NCBI GenBank assembly: GCA_039208375.1
Contig: JBCCRC010000004.1
Coordinates: 14,832 to 78,831 of the forward strand
Origin: JANQPC01 sp039208375
GTDB taxonomy: Bacteria > Pseudomonadota > Alphaproteobacteria > Rhodobacterales > Rhodobacteraceae
Length of the DNA: 64,000 nt
Direction of reading: 5' to 3'
Made by a program: the position numbers and the translations under genes. How positions within the stretch are numbered: position 1 is the stretch's first letter; each line of letters begins with the position of its first letter. Shown piece by piece: positions 47,930 through 56,946 of this stretch. The notes below the pieces were generated by a model, which saw only the letters and a program-made list of their open reading frames with translations, made no database searches and had not been told where the DNA came from.

Positions 47930-48835
47930 ATGCCTGCCACCGCCTTAAAGATAAAAGACATCCACCTGCCCACGCTGGCCGCCTTTACCGCCGGGTTGGG
48001 CGTGACGAGCTTTGCTGCGACAACCGCGCTGACGGGCACGCTCTCCACCTATTTGGGCGGGGCGGGCGACGTGCTCTTTACGTTGGCCGATTTGTGCCTG
48101 ACGCCGTTTCGCGGTGATGAGGCGATGGTGGGCGGGATGGGAGAGATGGCGGGGGGCGGTCACGGCACCCACAGGGCGCTTGCAATCCTGGCAACCGGGG
48201 GCGCGTTGGCGGCGCTTTTTTCGCGCGAGATCGCAGCCCGCGCCTTTGGGTGTGCGGCGCCCTTCGACGATGCGCCAGTCTATGAGGCGATGGCACGGGT
48301 CGGCCACCTCGCAGGTGTATCCCCCGAAGCCCAAGAGCGGCTTTTCGAAGAAACCTTTGCCCGGGCGCCAGATCAGGCGCATCTTCTGGCCACGTACCAC
48401 GACCCGCAGCTTTTTTCCGGCCCTGAGCAAGATCTCCGGCGTCGGCCCGCCGCCGTGCGGCACATGACGATGGTGGCAGCCTTGCGCGTGGCCAGCCATC
48501 ATGGCGATATGTGCGATGGCGCTGTGGCTGAAATCGCAGCGCTCGCTGACCGGCTGGGGATGGAGGATGACACGGTGCGCCGCATCTTCGCTCGGATGAT
48601 GGGTGTCACCTTAGAGCCTGGGCCAAGCGTTGCCCAACGTGCGGCTAAAACAACGGGCCGCGTGGCGAAGGCCGGGGCTCGCGTTGGTGAACAGGCCGGG
48701 ATTTGGCTGGCTTGGCGAACTGCGCGGGGCCTGCGCAAGGTCATTCACGCAGGCTTGCCCCGGATGCGTGCGGCGGCCAAACGTGTTGCCAACCGCCGCA
48801 CGGCACTACCCGAACGCGCGTTCCCCACCGCTTGA
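47930..48835 (+). CDS. hypothetical protein with TerB-like helical segment
   Basis: 301 residues from ATG 47930; GGGAGGGAG lies 9 bases upstream. The N-half has a hydrophobic region (TLAAFTAGLGVTSFAATTAL, ALAILATGGALAALF) that could be membrane-associated. The segment MTMVAALRVASHHGDMCDGA followed by VAEIAALADRLGMEDDTVRR resembles a TerB/DjlA-type helical domain, which often binds metals or partners. The C-tail is strongly basic and repeats Ala-Lys-Arg (VAKAGARVGEQAG, RMRAAAKRVANRRTALPERA). Function unknown. Convergent with metG, 15 bases apart. Confidence 0.6.
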   Translation: MPATALKIKDIHLPTLAAFTAGLGVTSFAATTALTGTLSTYLGGAGDVLFTLADLCLTPFRGDEAMVGGMGEMAGGGHGTHRALAILATGGALAALFSREIAARAFGCAAPFDDAPVYEAMARVGHLAGVSPEAQERLFEETFARAPDQAHLLATYHDPQLFSGPEQDLRRRPAAVRHMTMVAALRVASHHGDMCDGAVAEIAALADRLGMEDDTVRRIFARMMGVTLEPGPSVAQRAAKTTGRVAKAGARVGEQAGIWLAWRTARGLRKVIHAGLPRMRAAAKRVANRRTALPERAFPTA

Positions 48836-48850
48836 GGCCGAGGCCGCCCG

Positions 48851-50575
48851 CTAGGCCGCCGCACGCCCCCCCGCGAAGCGAGTTTCCCACGCCTCGCGCT
48901 CTTCATCCGAGATCTTGGCGAAAAGCACGTCTGGCACGGCGAAGGCATGGCCCGCCGGCAGTGCACTAAGCGCAGCGCGCATATCTGAAGGCCAGTCCAT
49001 ATCGAGCGTGTTCATCGCTGAAAGCATCCGTGCCGCGGCATCAGGAATGAACGGGGCCGAGAGCACGGCGTAAATCCGAATCAAGTTCAATGACAGCCGG
49101 ATCACCGCCGCCGCGCGGGCGGGATCCTCCTTGAACGCCGCCCAGGGCGCGGCCTCCTGCAGATACTCGTTGCCGAGCACCCAGATCGCGCGCAGTTCGG
49201 AGGCCGATTTGCGCACCTCCATCGCATCCATCAGCTCTTCGTAACGGCGGAGGCGTGCTTCAAGATCGGCGATCAGCGTCTCTTCGGCGGGTCCATAGGT
49301 GCCGCCCTCCGGCACCGCCTCCCCAAACTTCGAACGGCAGAATTTCGTCACCCGGCTTACAAAATTGCCGAGCACATCTGCGAGATCCTTGTTTACGGAG
49401 GCTTGGAAGTTTTCCCACGTAAACTCGCTGTCCGAGTTCTCCGGTGCATGGCTCAGAAGCCACCAGCGCCAGTAATCGGCGGGCAAGATATCAAGCGCCT
49501 GATCCATGAAAACACCCCGGCCCTGGGAGGTAGAGAATTGGCCGCCGTCGTAATTGAGGTAGTTGAACGACTTGATGTAATCGACAAGCTTCCACGGTTC
49601 GCCCGATCCGATGATCGTGGCGGGGAATGACAGCGTGTGGAAAGGCACGTTATCCTTGCCCATGAATTGCACGTAGCGCACGTCGCCTGCGCCCTTGTCG
49701 GTGCGCCACCATCGCTCCCAATCCGCATCGGGGCGGCCCGTCGCATCGGCCCATTCCTTGGCGCAGGCGATATACTCGATGGGCGCATCGAACCAGACGT
49801 AGAAGACCTTTCCTTCCATGCCTGGCCAGGGTTCGCTGCCCTTCCTAACTGGCACGCCCCAATCGAGATCGCGGGTGATGCCGCGATCCTGCAGCCCGTC
49901 ACCATCGTTAAGCCACTTCTTGGCGATCGAGGTGGTGAGGATTGGCCAATCCTTCTTGCTGTCGATCCACTGGGCGAGCTCATGCTTCAGCGCTGATTGG
50001 CGCAGGTAGAGATGTGTTGTTTCGCGCACCTCAAGGTCAGTCGAGCCTGAAATCGCGCTGCGGGGGTTGATCAGGTCGGTTGGATCGAGCTGCTTGGTGC
50101 AGTTCTCGCACTGATCGCCGCGCGCGCGCTCATAGCCGCAATTGGGGCAGGTGCCCTCAATATAACGATCGGGCAGAAACCGGCCATCGGCATTGGAATA
50201 GACTTGGCGTTCCAACACTTCGGCAATGAGCCCCGCCTCCGCCAGCCGCCCTGCGAAATGCTGGGTCAGCGCATGGTTCTGCGGCGACGAGGAGCGGCCG
50301 AATTTATCAAAGGACAGCCGGAACCCGTCGGAAAGCTCTTTCTGCACCTCCCACATCTCTGCGCAATACTCAGCCACGGGCTTTCCCGCCTTCGCTGCGG
50401 CAAGCTCGGCCGGTGTGCCGTGCTCGTCGGTGGCGCACAGGAAGAGCACATCGTGGCCACGGGCGCGCATATAGCGGGCATAAAGATCGGCGGGAAGCTG
50501 GGAGCCGACAAGGTTGCCCAGATGCTTGATCCCATTGATATATGGGATGGCGGAAGTGATCAGGATGCGTGCCAT
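48851..50575 (-). CDS. metG: methionyl-tRNA synthetase
   Basis: 574 residues. Class I synthetase: SAIPYINGIKHLGNLVGSQL holds the HIGH-type motif (HLGN); a zinc knuckle CPNCGYERARGDQCENC (143-159) follows; ISGSTDLEVRETTHLYL and VWFDAPIEYIACAKEW are the methionine and CP regions. The KMSKS loop reads QFSTSQGRG (346-354), missing both lysines of the classic motif; a similar FSTS form is known to me from related bacteria. The C-terminal dimerisation EMAP-like extension is absent, normal for this short form. It charges tRNA-Met. Transcribed alone. Confidence 0.96.
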   Translation of the reverse strand: MARILITSAIPYINGIKHLGNLVGSQLPADLYARYMRARGHDVLFLCATDEHGTPAELAAAKAGKPVAEYCAEMWEVQKELSDGFRLSFDKFGRSSSPQNHALTQHFAGRLAEAGLIAEVLERQVYSNADGRFLPDRYIEGTCPNCGYERARGDQCENCTKQLDPTDLINPRSAISGSTDLEVRETTHLYLRQSALKHELAQWIDSKKDWPILTTSIAKKWLNDGDGLQDRGITRDLDWGVPVRKGSEPWPGMEGKVFYVWFDAPIEYIACAKEWADATGRPDADWERWWRTDKGAGDVRYVQFMGKDNVPFHTLSFPATIIGSGEPWKLVDYIKSFNYLNYDGGQFSTSQGRGVFMDQALDILPADYWRWWLLSHAPENSDSEFTWENFQASVNKDLADVLGNFVSRVTKFCRSKFGEAVPEGGTYGPAEETLIADLEARLRRYEELMDAMEVRKSASELRAIWVLGNEYLQEAAPWAAFKEDPARAAAVIRLSLNLIRIYAVLSAPFIPDAAARMLSAMNTLDMDWPSDMRAALSALPAGHAFAVPDVLFAKISDEEREAWETRFAGGRAAA

Positions 50576-50734
50576 GGGATAAGCCTTTGCGCAGCGCAGG
50601 GGTTACGGGCCTTGGCTCATAGCGCGGGATCTGCTGGCCGTCACCCCCCTCGCAGGCGGAGCGGAAGCGGATACTGCCCCTGGCGCAAACGCGCCTCTCG
50701 AGCAGAAGTCTAGAAAAAAAGACGGGGCGGAAGC

Positions 50735-52108
50735 TTAGTTGGGCGCTACAAGCTTGCCGGGATTGAGGATGTTTTGGGGATCGAGTGCGCGCTTGATATC
50801 GCCCATCACACCCCAAGCAGCCCCATGCTCACGCTCCATGAACCCAAGCTTACCGACGCCCACGCCGTGTTCGCCCGTGGCTGTGCCACCCAGGCGCAGC
50901 GCGCGCTCCGCCATCCGATCCGACAGTGCCTTGGCGACGTCAAGCTCGCCTGCATTGCCGGGTTCAATGAGTAGCAGGGCATGAAAGTTGCCATCGCCCA
51001 CATGGCCGAGGATTGGGCCCTCGAGCGGGGAGGCGGCGATATCGGCGGTGGTCTCGTCAATCGCCTCGGCCAACCGCGAAATCGGCACACAGATATCGGT
51101 CACGAGGATTTCGCAGCCCGGGCGCAGCGCCTTGATCGCATAGGTCGCCTCATGGCGCATTTTCCAAAGTCGGGTGCGGTCTTCGGTTTTCTCGGCCCAG
51201 TCAAATCCCTTGGCGCCAAGGTCATTCGCCAGTTCCCCGAAGCGGCGGGCGTCCTCGGCGACAGCGGTTTCGCTGCCATGGAACTCCAGCAGCAGGTGCG
51301 GCGCTTCGGACAGGCCGGCGCCGGAGTGGAGATTGAAGCCCCGCGCCGTTGCAGCGTCTACCAGTTCGATCCGCGCCATCGGCAGGCCCATCTGGATCGC
51401 CGCGATCACCGTAGCGACGGCATCGGCGACTGTTTCGAACGCGCAGATCGCTGACGAGACGGCTTCGGGCTGGCCGTGCAGACGGAGGGTGAGTTCCGTC
51501 ATCACCCCAAGCGTGCCCTCGGAGCCTACAAAGAGCGCCGTCATATCATAGCCAGCGCTCGATTTGCGGGCGGCGGTGCCGGTGTGGATGACACGGCCAT
51601 CGGCCAGCACGACCTCGAGCCCCAGCACATTGTCGCGCATCGTGCCATAGCGCACCGCCGTGGTGCCGCTCGCACGCGTAGCCGCCATGCCGCCGAGCGA
51701 GGCATTGGCGCCGGGATCGATCGGGAAGACAAGCCCCGTCGCGCGGAGCTCGGAATTCAGCGCCTCGCGGGTAACGCCCGGCTGAACGCAGCACACAAAA
51801 TCCTCGGGTTCGACCTTAATCACACGGTTCATCCGGCTGAGATCAAGGCTAATTCCACCCTCGAAGGCGAGCGCATGGCCTTCAAGCGACGTTCCGGTGC
51901 CCCAGGGGATCACCGGGCAGCCGTGGGACGCGCAGGCTCTGATAACTGCCTGTACCTCTTGAGTGGTCTCCGGATAGGCGACGGCATCGGGCGGCGTGTG
52001 CGCGAAATAGGTCTCACTGCTGCCGTGATGATCCAGATCGCCCTTGGAGCGGCTCAGCCGTTCGCCTAACACTGTGGATACTTCGGCGATTGCGGTCTGG
52101 ATGGTCAC
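50735..52108 (-). CDS. FAD-linked 2-hydroxyacid dehydrogenase (D-lactate/glycolate type)
   Basis: 457 residues from GTG 52108, chosen because GGGAGGG sits 8 bases upstream and inside the reading frame of the only later-annotated ATG (52132). FAD-binding (PCMH) domain: VIPWGTGTSLEGHALAFEGG (20 residues), GVTREALNSELRATGLVFPI, PGANASLGGMAATRASGTTA and GSEGTLGVMTELTLRL. C-terminal domain ends with GHVGDGNFHALLLI, TGEHGVGVGKLGFME and RALDPQNILNPGKL, the metal/substrate site of D-lactate dehydrogenase and GlcD. It oxidises a D-2-hydroxyacid and passes electrons to the quinone or ETF pool. Substrate cannot be fixed: no glcEF next door. Confidence 0.9.
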   Translation of the reverse strand: MTIQTAIAEVSTVLGERLSRSKGDLDHHGSSETYFAHTPPDAVAYPETTQEVQAVIRACASHGCPVIPWGTGTSLEGHALAFEGGISLDLSRMNRVIKVEPEDFVCCVQPGVTREALNSELRATGLVFPIDPGANASLGGMAATRASGTTAVRYGTMRDNVLGLEVVLADGRVIHTGTAARKSSAGYDMTALFVGSEGTLGVMTELTLRLHGQPEAVSSAICAFETVADAVATVIAAIQMGLPMARIELVDAATARGFNLHSGAGLSEAPHLLLEFHGSETAVAEDARRFGELANDLGAKGFDWAEKTEDRTRLWKMRHEATYAIKALRPGCEILVTDICVPISRLAEAIDETTADIAASPLEGPILGHVGDGNFHALLLIEPGNAGELDVAKALSDRMAERALRLGGTATGEHGVGVGKLGFMEREHGAAWGVMGDIKRALDPQNILNPGKLVAPN

Positions 52109-52210
52109 GCCTGCCCTCCCTGCACAAGCCATAACACCGGCAAACCTAGGCCAAGCGGGGGGCCCAGGAAAGCCCTGCAGACACGGCCCCCGCCGCGAGC
52201 GCGCAACGGC

Positions 52211-53902
52211 ATGGTTGACCGGCCGCAGCCAGGATTGATCAAAGGGCAGTTGCGCGATGTCGCGGCCGCCTGCAAGGCTGGGTGGGAAACGCTGCGCGAC
52301 GAAGGGCCAGGGCAGCTTCAGTTCTGGTTCATCGCACTTGTGATCGGCATCGCGGCCGGGTTCGCGGCCCTGCTGTTCCGTATGGGCATCGAGCTTTTGC
52401 AAAGCACGCTCTACGGTGCCGAAGACATCAAGATGATCCATACCTTCGCGGAAACGCTGGAATGGTATCATGTGCTCATAATCCCGATCATCGGCGGCTT
52501 GATTGTTGGCATCATCCTCAACCGTTTTACCGATGACGGGCGCGTGCGCTCTGTGGCCGATGTGATTGAGGGCGCCGCGCTGCGCGACGGGCGGGTGGAG
52601 ATGAAGGCAGGGCTTGCCTCGGCGCTGGCCTCAATGATCACGCTCGGCTCGGGCGGATCAACAGGCCGGGAAGGGCCGGTTGTGCACCTGGCCGGGGTGA
52701 TCGCTACATGGGTGTCGAACCGGATCGAGGCCAGTGGGATCACCGCGCGGGATCTGCTCGGCTGCGCGGTCGCCGCGGGGGTCTCCGCCTCGTTCAACGC
52801 GCCGATTGCGGGTGCGCTTTTTGCCATGGAAGTGGTGTTGCGCCACTTCGCAATGCACGCCTTCGCCCCCATCGTGATTGCAAGCGCAGCGGGCACGGTG
52901 ATCAATAGGTGGCAGTTCGGCGATGTAACTGAGTTCGCTTTGCCGACGCAAAATGAGCTTGGCTTCTACGTGGAACTGCCGGCGTTCCTGCTTCTGGGGT
53001 TGCTGTGCGGGCTTGTCGCCGTGCTGTTCATGCGGGCAATTTTTTGGACAGATGACCTTGGCACGCAGCTTCAGCGCCGGGTTGGGCTGCCACGGTTCCT
53101 GCGGCCGGCGGTGGCGGGGGCGCTTTTGGGTGCAATCGCCATTTTCTATCCGCATATCATCGGCGTGGGGTATGAGACGACCTCGGCCGCGCTTACGGGC
53201 GAGTTGCTTCTGTGGGATGCGATCGTCTTTACCGTGATCAAGACGGCGGCCGTGGCCATTACGATGGCGGGCCGCATGGGCGGGGGCGTGTTTTCGCCCT
53301 CTCTGATGGTGGGGGCGCTCACCGGGCTGGCGTTTGGGCTGATCGCAACGGGAATTCTGCCGGAAGTCTCAGGCTCTGAGACCCTTTATGCGCTTGCGGG
53401 TATGGGCGCCGTCGCGGCGGCGGTGCTCGGCGCACCGATTTCCACCACCCTTATCGTGTTCGAACTTACCGGCGATTGGCAGACAGGGCTTGCGGTGATG
53501 GTCGCCGTTTCAACCTCGACTGCACTTGCCTCAAAGCTGGTCGACCGCTCGTTCTTCCTCACCCAGTTGGAGCGAAAAAACATCCACCTCGCCGCGGGGC
53601 CCCAAGCATACCTGCTTTCGATGTTCCGTGTGGCCAATGTGATGCGCAAACCCGACGATCCGACCTGCGCGCCGACTGATGAGATGTGGGATGCGATCGC
53701 CGAAGGACATTACATTTCCGGCAATGAAACGCTTGAGGCCGCAATGCCGGTGTTTGAGCGTAAGAACCGGCGGTTCCTCGCAGTGGTGCGTTTCGGGGCG
53801 GAAGGGGAACCGCCCGAGATTTTGGGCGCATTGTTTCAGGTGGATGCGCTCAGAGCATACAACCGGGCCCTAGCGGCCACGGCGGCCGAAGAACATTCCT
53901 AA
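52211..53902 (+). CDS. ClC-family chloride channel/transporter
   Basis: 563 residues with about 12 membrane segments. The ion-path motifs are GSGGSTGREGPVVHLAG (gating Glu in GREGP), GVSASFNAPIAGALFAMEVV and GRMGGGVFSPSLMVGALTG. The segment GAPISTTLIVFELTGDWQTG is the typical C-terminal helix region. After about residue 440 there is a cytoplasmic tail with CBS-like parts (VMRKPDDPTCAPTDEMWDAI). It moves chloride, often coupled to H+. The stop overlaps the convergent DUF427 stop by 4 bases (CTAA). Confidence 0.93.
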   Translation: MVDRPQPGLIKGQLRDVAAACKAGWETLRDEGPGQLQFWFIALVIGIAAGFAALLFRMGIELLQSTLYGAEDIKMIHTFAETLEWYHVLIIPIIGGLIVGIILNRFTDDGRVRSVADVIEGAALRDGRVEMKAGLASALASMITLGSGGSTGREGPVVHLAGVIATWVSNRIEASGITARDLLGCAVAAGVSASFNAPIAGALFAMEVVLRHFAMHAFAPIVIASAAGTVINRWQFGDVTEFALPTQNELGFYVELPAFLLLGLLCGLVAVLFMRAIFWTDDLGTQLQRRVGLPRFLRPAVAGALLGAIAIFYPHIIGVGYETTSAALTGELLLWDAIVFTVIKTAAVAITMAGRMGGGVFSPSLMVGALTGLAFGLIATGILPEVSGSETLYALAGMGAVAAAVLGAPISTTLIVFELTGDWQTGLAVMVAVSTSTALASKLVDRSFFLTQLERKNIHLAAGPQAYLLSMFRVANVMRKPDDPTCAPTDEMWDAIAEGHYISGNETLEAAMPVFERKNRRFLAVVRFGAEGEPPEILGALFQVDALRAYNRALAATAAEEHS

Positions 53903-54243
53903 ATCTGCTCCACCGCGACGGTGTCGCCCGCATAAAAGGCGAGGTGATCCTTGATCTCTGCCGCCGCGCCAATTGGGTTTTCATAGGTCCAGACCGCGTT
54001 TGCCAGAACCGTGCTTTTCGTAACGATCGAGTAGTAGTTCGCATCCCCTTTCTTCGGGCAATGGGTGGACTTCTCGGTGCGTTCAAGGAACGCCATGGCG
54101 ATATCGCCGCGCGGGAAATAAATCACCGGGGGCAGGGCACCTTCCTCAAGTTCCAGCGCGTCAACGCTTTCGCCAAGAACGGCACCGCCGGCCCGCACCA
54201 CCCAGGTGCCTTGTGCTTTCCGAATTTTGATATCGCTGCCCAT
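53899..54243 (-). CDS. DUF427 protein
   Basis: 114 residues from ATG 54243. Pattern: IKIRKAQGTWVVRAGGAVLG, PPVIYFPRGDIAMAFLERTE, KSTHCPKKGDANYYSIV, AVWTYENPIGAAAEIKDHLA, FYAGDTVAVEQI. These are the conserved blocks of DUF427 (beta-rich, with TxxHCPxKG). Function unknown; some members occur fused to methyltransferase-like or nucleotidyltransferase proteins. It overlaps the clc gene end by 4 bases. Confidence 0.9.
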   Translation of the reverse strand: MGSDIKIRKAQGTWVVRAGGAVLGESVDALELEEGALPPVIYFPRGDIAMAFLERTEKSTHCPKKGDANYYSIVTKSTVLANAVWTYENPIGAAAEIKDHLAFYAGDTVAVEQI

Positions 54244-54303
54244 GGCAAAGTCTCCCGCATGAGGTGTGCGGGACCTTAGGTGCCGCATTTTCGTGGTTTC
54301 ACG

Positions 54304-56094
54304 TCAGATAGCGCGGGTGGCGGCGGCAAGCCAGCTTTGTGCCTCGGCCGAAACGCGTGGGCCAATTTTTTCCAGCGTTTCAGCATGGTAGGCATTCAGC
54401 CATTCGCGTTCTCCGGGCGATAGCCGGGCGGCATCCACGAGCCGGATGTCGATTGGCACGTAAGTCAGCGTTTCAAACGCCAACTGATCGCGATCATCGC
54501 CGCCAGGCAGGGCCGGCGCGGGCTCTACAACCACAAGGTTCTCGATCCGGATGCCGAACGCGCCCTCGCGGTAGTAGCCGGGCTCGTTTGACAGGATCAT
54601 ACCCGGAACAAGCGGCACTTCCGAGATCCGCGCAATGCGCTGGGGGCCTTCATGCACGCTAAGATAGGCACCAACCCCATGGCCCGTTCCGTGATCGTAA
54701 TCCTGCCCCGCCATCCAGAGCGGCGCGCGCGCCAACGGATCGAGATCGCGGCCCGATAGCCCCCTTGGCCAACGCGCGCGGCTGATCGCGATCATGCCCT
54801 GCAGAACGCGGGTGAAACAGACGCGGTGCTCCTCTGTCGGCGCGCCTACGATCACGGTGCGGGTGATATCGGTGGTGCCGTCCAGATACTGCCCGCCGCT
54901 GTCGATCAACAGCAACTCGCCGGGCGCGATTGCGCGGTTGGTGCCCTCGGTCACCCGGTAGTGCACGATGGCGCCATGTGGGCCAGCGCCGCAGATCGTA
55001 TCGAAGCTGATATCATTGAGCGCATTGGTTTTCCGGCGGAAGGCTTCGAGCTGCTGCACGACAGCGATTTCGGTCAACGTGCCGTTCGGCGCTTCCCGGT
55101 CGAGCCACGCCAGGAACTCTACCATTGCGGCCCCATCGCGCAGGTGTGCTTCCCGCGTGCCCTGCAGTTCGGCATCTGTTTTCGTGGCCTTTGGCAGGAT
55201 GCAAGGGTCGTCACCCCAAGCGATTTCGATCCCCTCGGCTTCGAGCGCAAGGGCCACGGCGTGGGGCGCGGTGCCCTGATCCACGCGCACTGGCCCGGTG
55301 AGTGTTTTCAATGCTGGCTCAAACGCCTCGGGCGGGCGCAGGGTGACGTCCGGGCCAAGATGCGCATCGAGCCCGTTGAACTTTTCGGGCGCTGCGAAAA
55401 GCGTCAGCTTCCCGCTTGAATGGAGGATTGCGAAGGCTTGCACGCAGGGGATGCGCGGCAGATCTTCTCCACGGATGTTGAGAAGCCAGGAAATGCTGTC
55501 GGGCAAGGTCAGTACGGCCGCGCTCTGGCCCGCCGCAATCAGCGTCTGGGCAATTTCGCCGCGTTTCTCGGCACTCGATTTCCCGGTGAATTCAGGGGGA
55601 TGCGCGCGGGCTGCGCCGAGCGGCGGCGCGGGCTGATCGTCCCAAATCGCGTCGATGAGGTTTGGCACGGTGCGCGTGGCCACCCCTGCTTTTTCCAATG
55701 CGTCAACTTCCCGCCGTGTGTGGAGCCATGGGTCGAGTCCGATCACATTGCCCTCGGGCAACCGCTCCGCAAGCCAAGGCGCCAGCCGGTTTTGTGGGAA
55801 CGCCACGGGTGTGAAGGCTGACGTATCGACCTGCGCCTTGACCTGTACGGTGTAGCGGCCATCAACAAACACTGCAGCCTCATCCGCCAACACCACCGCA
55901 AACCCCGCAGAGCCGGAGAAGCCTGTGAGCCAGGCCAGCCGCTCATCGCGCGCGGCAACGTATTCGCCCTGGTGGGCATCGGCGCGCGGGATCACGAAGC
56001 CCGCCACATCGTGGCGGGCGCATTCTTCGCGCAAACGGTTCAGGCGCGGCGGGCCCTGTTCTGGCGTGGTGGTGGCATCGAAGGTCTGAAACAT
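54304..56094 (-). CDS. pepP: Xaa-Pro aminopeptidase (M24B)
   Basis: 596 residues from ATG 56094. Two non-catalytic N-terminal creatinase-like domains (RLAWLTGFSGSAGFAVVL, SISWLLNIRGEDLPRIP) precede the pita-bread domain with the metal ligands: LLIDSGGQYLDGTTDITRT (Asp, Asp), DHGTGHGVGAYLSVHEGPQ (His), ILSNEPGYYREGAFGIRIEN (Glu, Glu). It removes N-terminal residues before Pro. Length (about 600) is that of the eukaryote-like XPNPEP1 group, common in alphaproteobacteria, rather than of E. coli PepP. Alone on the minus strand. Confidence 0.94.
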   Translation of the reverse strand: MFQTFDATTTPEQGPPRLNRLREECARHDVAGFVIPRADAHQGEYVAARDERLAWLTGFSGSAGFAVVLADEAAVFVDGRYTVQVKAQVDTSAFTPVAFPQNRLAPWLAERLPEGNVIGLDPWLHTRREVDALEKAGVATRTVPNLIDAIWDDQPAPPLGAARAHPPEFTGKSSAEKRGEIAQTLIAAGQSAAVLTLPDSISWLLNIRGEDLPRIPCVQAFAILHSSGKLTLFAAPEKFNGLDAHLGPDVTLRPPEAFEPALKTLTGPVRVDQGTAPHAVALALEAEGIEIAWGDDPCILPKATKTDAELQGTREAHLRDGAAMVEFLAWLDREAPNGTLTEIAVVQQLEAFRRKTNALNDISFDTICGAGPHGAIVHYRVTEGTNRAIAPGELLLIDSGGQYLDGTTDITRTVIVGAPTEEHRVCFTRVLQGMIAISRARWPRGLSGRDLDPLARAPLWMAGQDYDHGTGHGVGAYLSVHEGPQRIARISEVPLVPGMILSNEPGYYREGAFGIRIENLVVVEPAPALPGGDDRDQLAFETLTYVPIDIRLVDAARLSPGEREWLNAYHAETLEKIGPRVSAEAQSWLAAATRAI

Positions 56095-56187
56095 GGGCGC
56101 GAGTTTCGCCACGCGGGGGGGAGTTTGACCAGCCCTAAATTGCGGATTCTCTTTTGCGCAGCCCGCCTTACGGGCGCGCCACAGGCG

Positions 56188-56751
56188 CTATTTGGCTCCA
56201 AGGCCCCCATGCGCCGCCGCATATTCCCGCACCATGGCCTCAAGCACCGATAGATTGGTTTTCAGCGTCACGGCGTGGGAGGTGAAGATCGGCCGGAAAC
56301 TTAGCGCCGCAATCGCGCGGAAGGCGCGGCGCACGGGCGCGCGGCCATAAAGCTGCCGGGTCATCTCCTCCGAAAGGTAGAGCCGCAGATGCGCAGCCCG
56401 CCCAGGCATGGAAGAAACCCGCCTGATCTCCGTCCACGGGATCGGCTCTTTGGATTGTCGGATGTCGAGATAGCCCTCGGGCGACAGGAAGATCACAGTT
56501 CTGATCCCAAGCCGCGCTTCCGCATGGGTGAAGTGCACCAGCGCGCCGCAACACAGCGTCCAAAGGCCCGAAGCGACGAGCAGGAAAAACGTGTTTTCAC
56601 TGACCTGCCCAAAGCCGAAGTAGCGGCCCGCCAACGTGCCGAAGAACCAAAACGAGGCGAGCCCCCACGCGCCGAAAAAGATCATCGCAACCTCGTTTCC
56701 GGCGGGCGAGGATTTGATTTCTGTGGTCTGAGACGTGTTGACGCTTTGCAC
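56188..56751 (-). CDS. two-helix membrane protein of unknown function
   Basis: 187 residues. Two helices near the N-terminus (VAMIFFGAWGLASFWFFGTL, NTFFLLVASGLWTLCCGALV) are followed by a cytoplasmic PH-like domain: GIRTVIFLSPEGYLDIRQSK, EPIPWTEIRRVSSMPGRAAH, LSVLEAMVREYAAAHG. The strand plus IPWxEI pattern looks like the bacterial PH-domain membrane proteins. No family assigned. Located between aminopeptidase P and a divergent DUF418 gene. Confidence 0.65.
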   Translation of the reverse strand: MQSVNTSQTTEIKSSPAGNEVAMIFFGAWGLASFWFFGTLAGRYFGFGQVSENTFFLLVASGLWTLCCGALVHFTHAEARLGIRTVIFLSPEGYLDIRQSKEPIPWTEIRRVSSMPGRAAHLRLYLSEEMTRQLYGRAPVRRAFRAIAALSFRPIFTSHAVTLKTNLSVLEAMVREYAAAHGGLGAK

Positions 56752-56946
56752 GGCGGAAAACCCCGTTCGGGCTGCAGATAAAGTCTGAACTCCGCGAACG
56801 AACTACCTGATAAACGTGGCAGAGTCTGGGCAAGCCGACCCGCCAGGGCAGGTTTGCTGGGAACCCTGCGCCGGGGCGCATTGCCAGGCGGCCCCTGGCT
56901 GCTTACCTCTTGCGCGTAGGGGCGCATCCGGTTCGGCGCGCGGTCA

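Noticed and set aside
48851..50575. metG as a pseudogene because of the missing KMSKS lysines
   Set aside because: The frame is full length with intact HIGH region and zinc knuckle; a similar FSTS loop is remembered from related functional enzymes.
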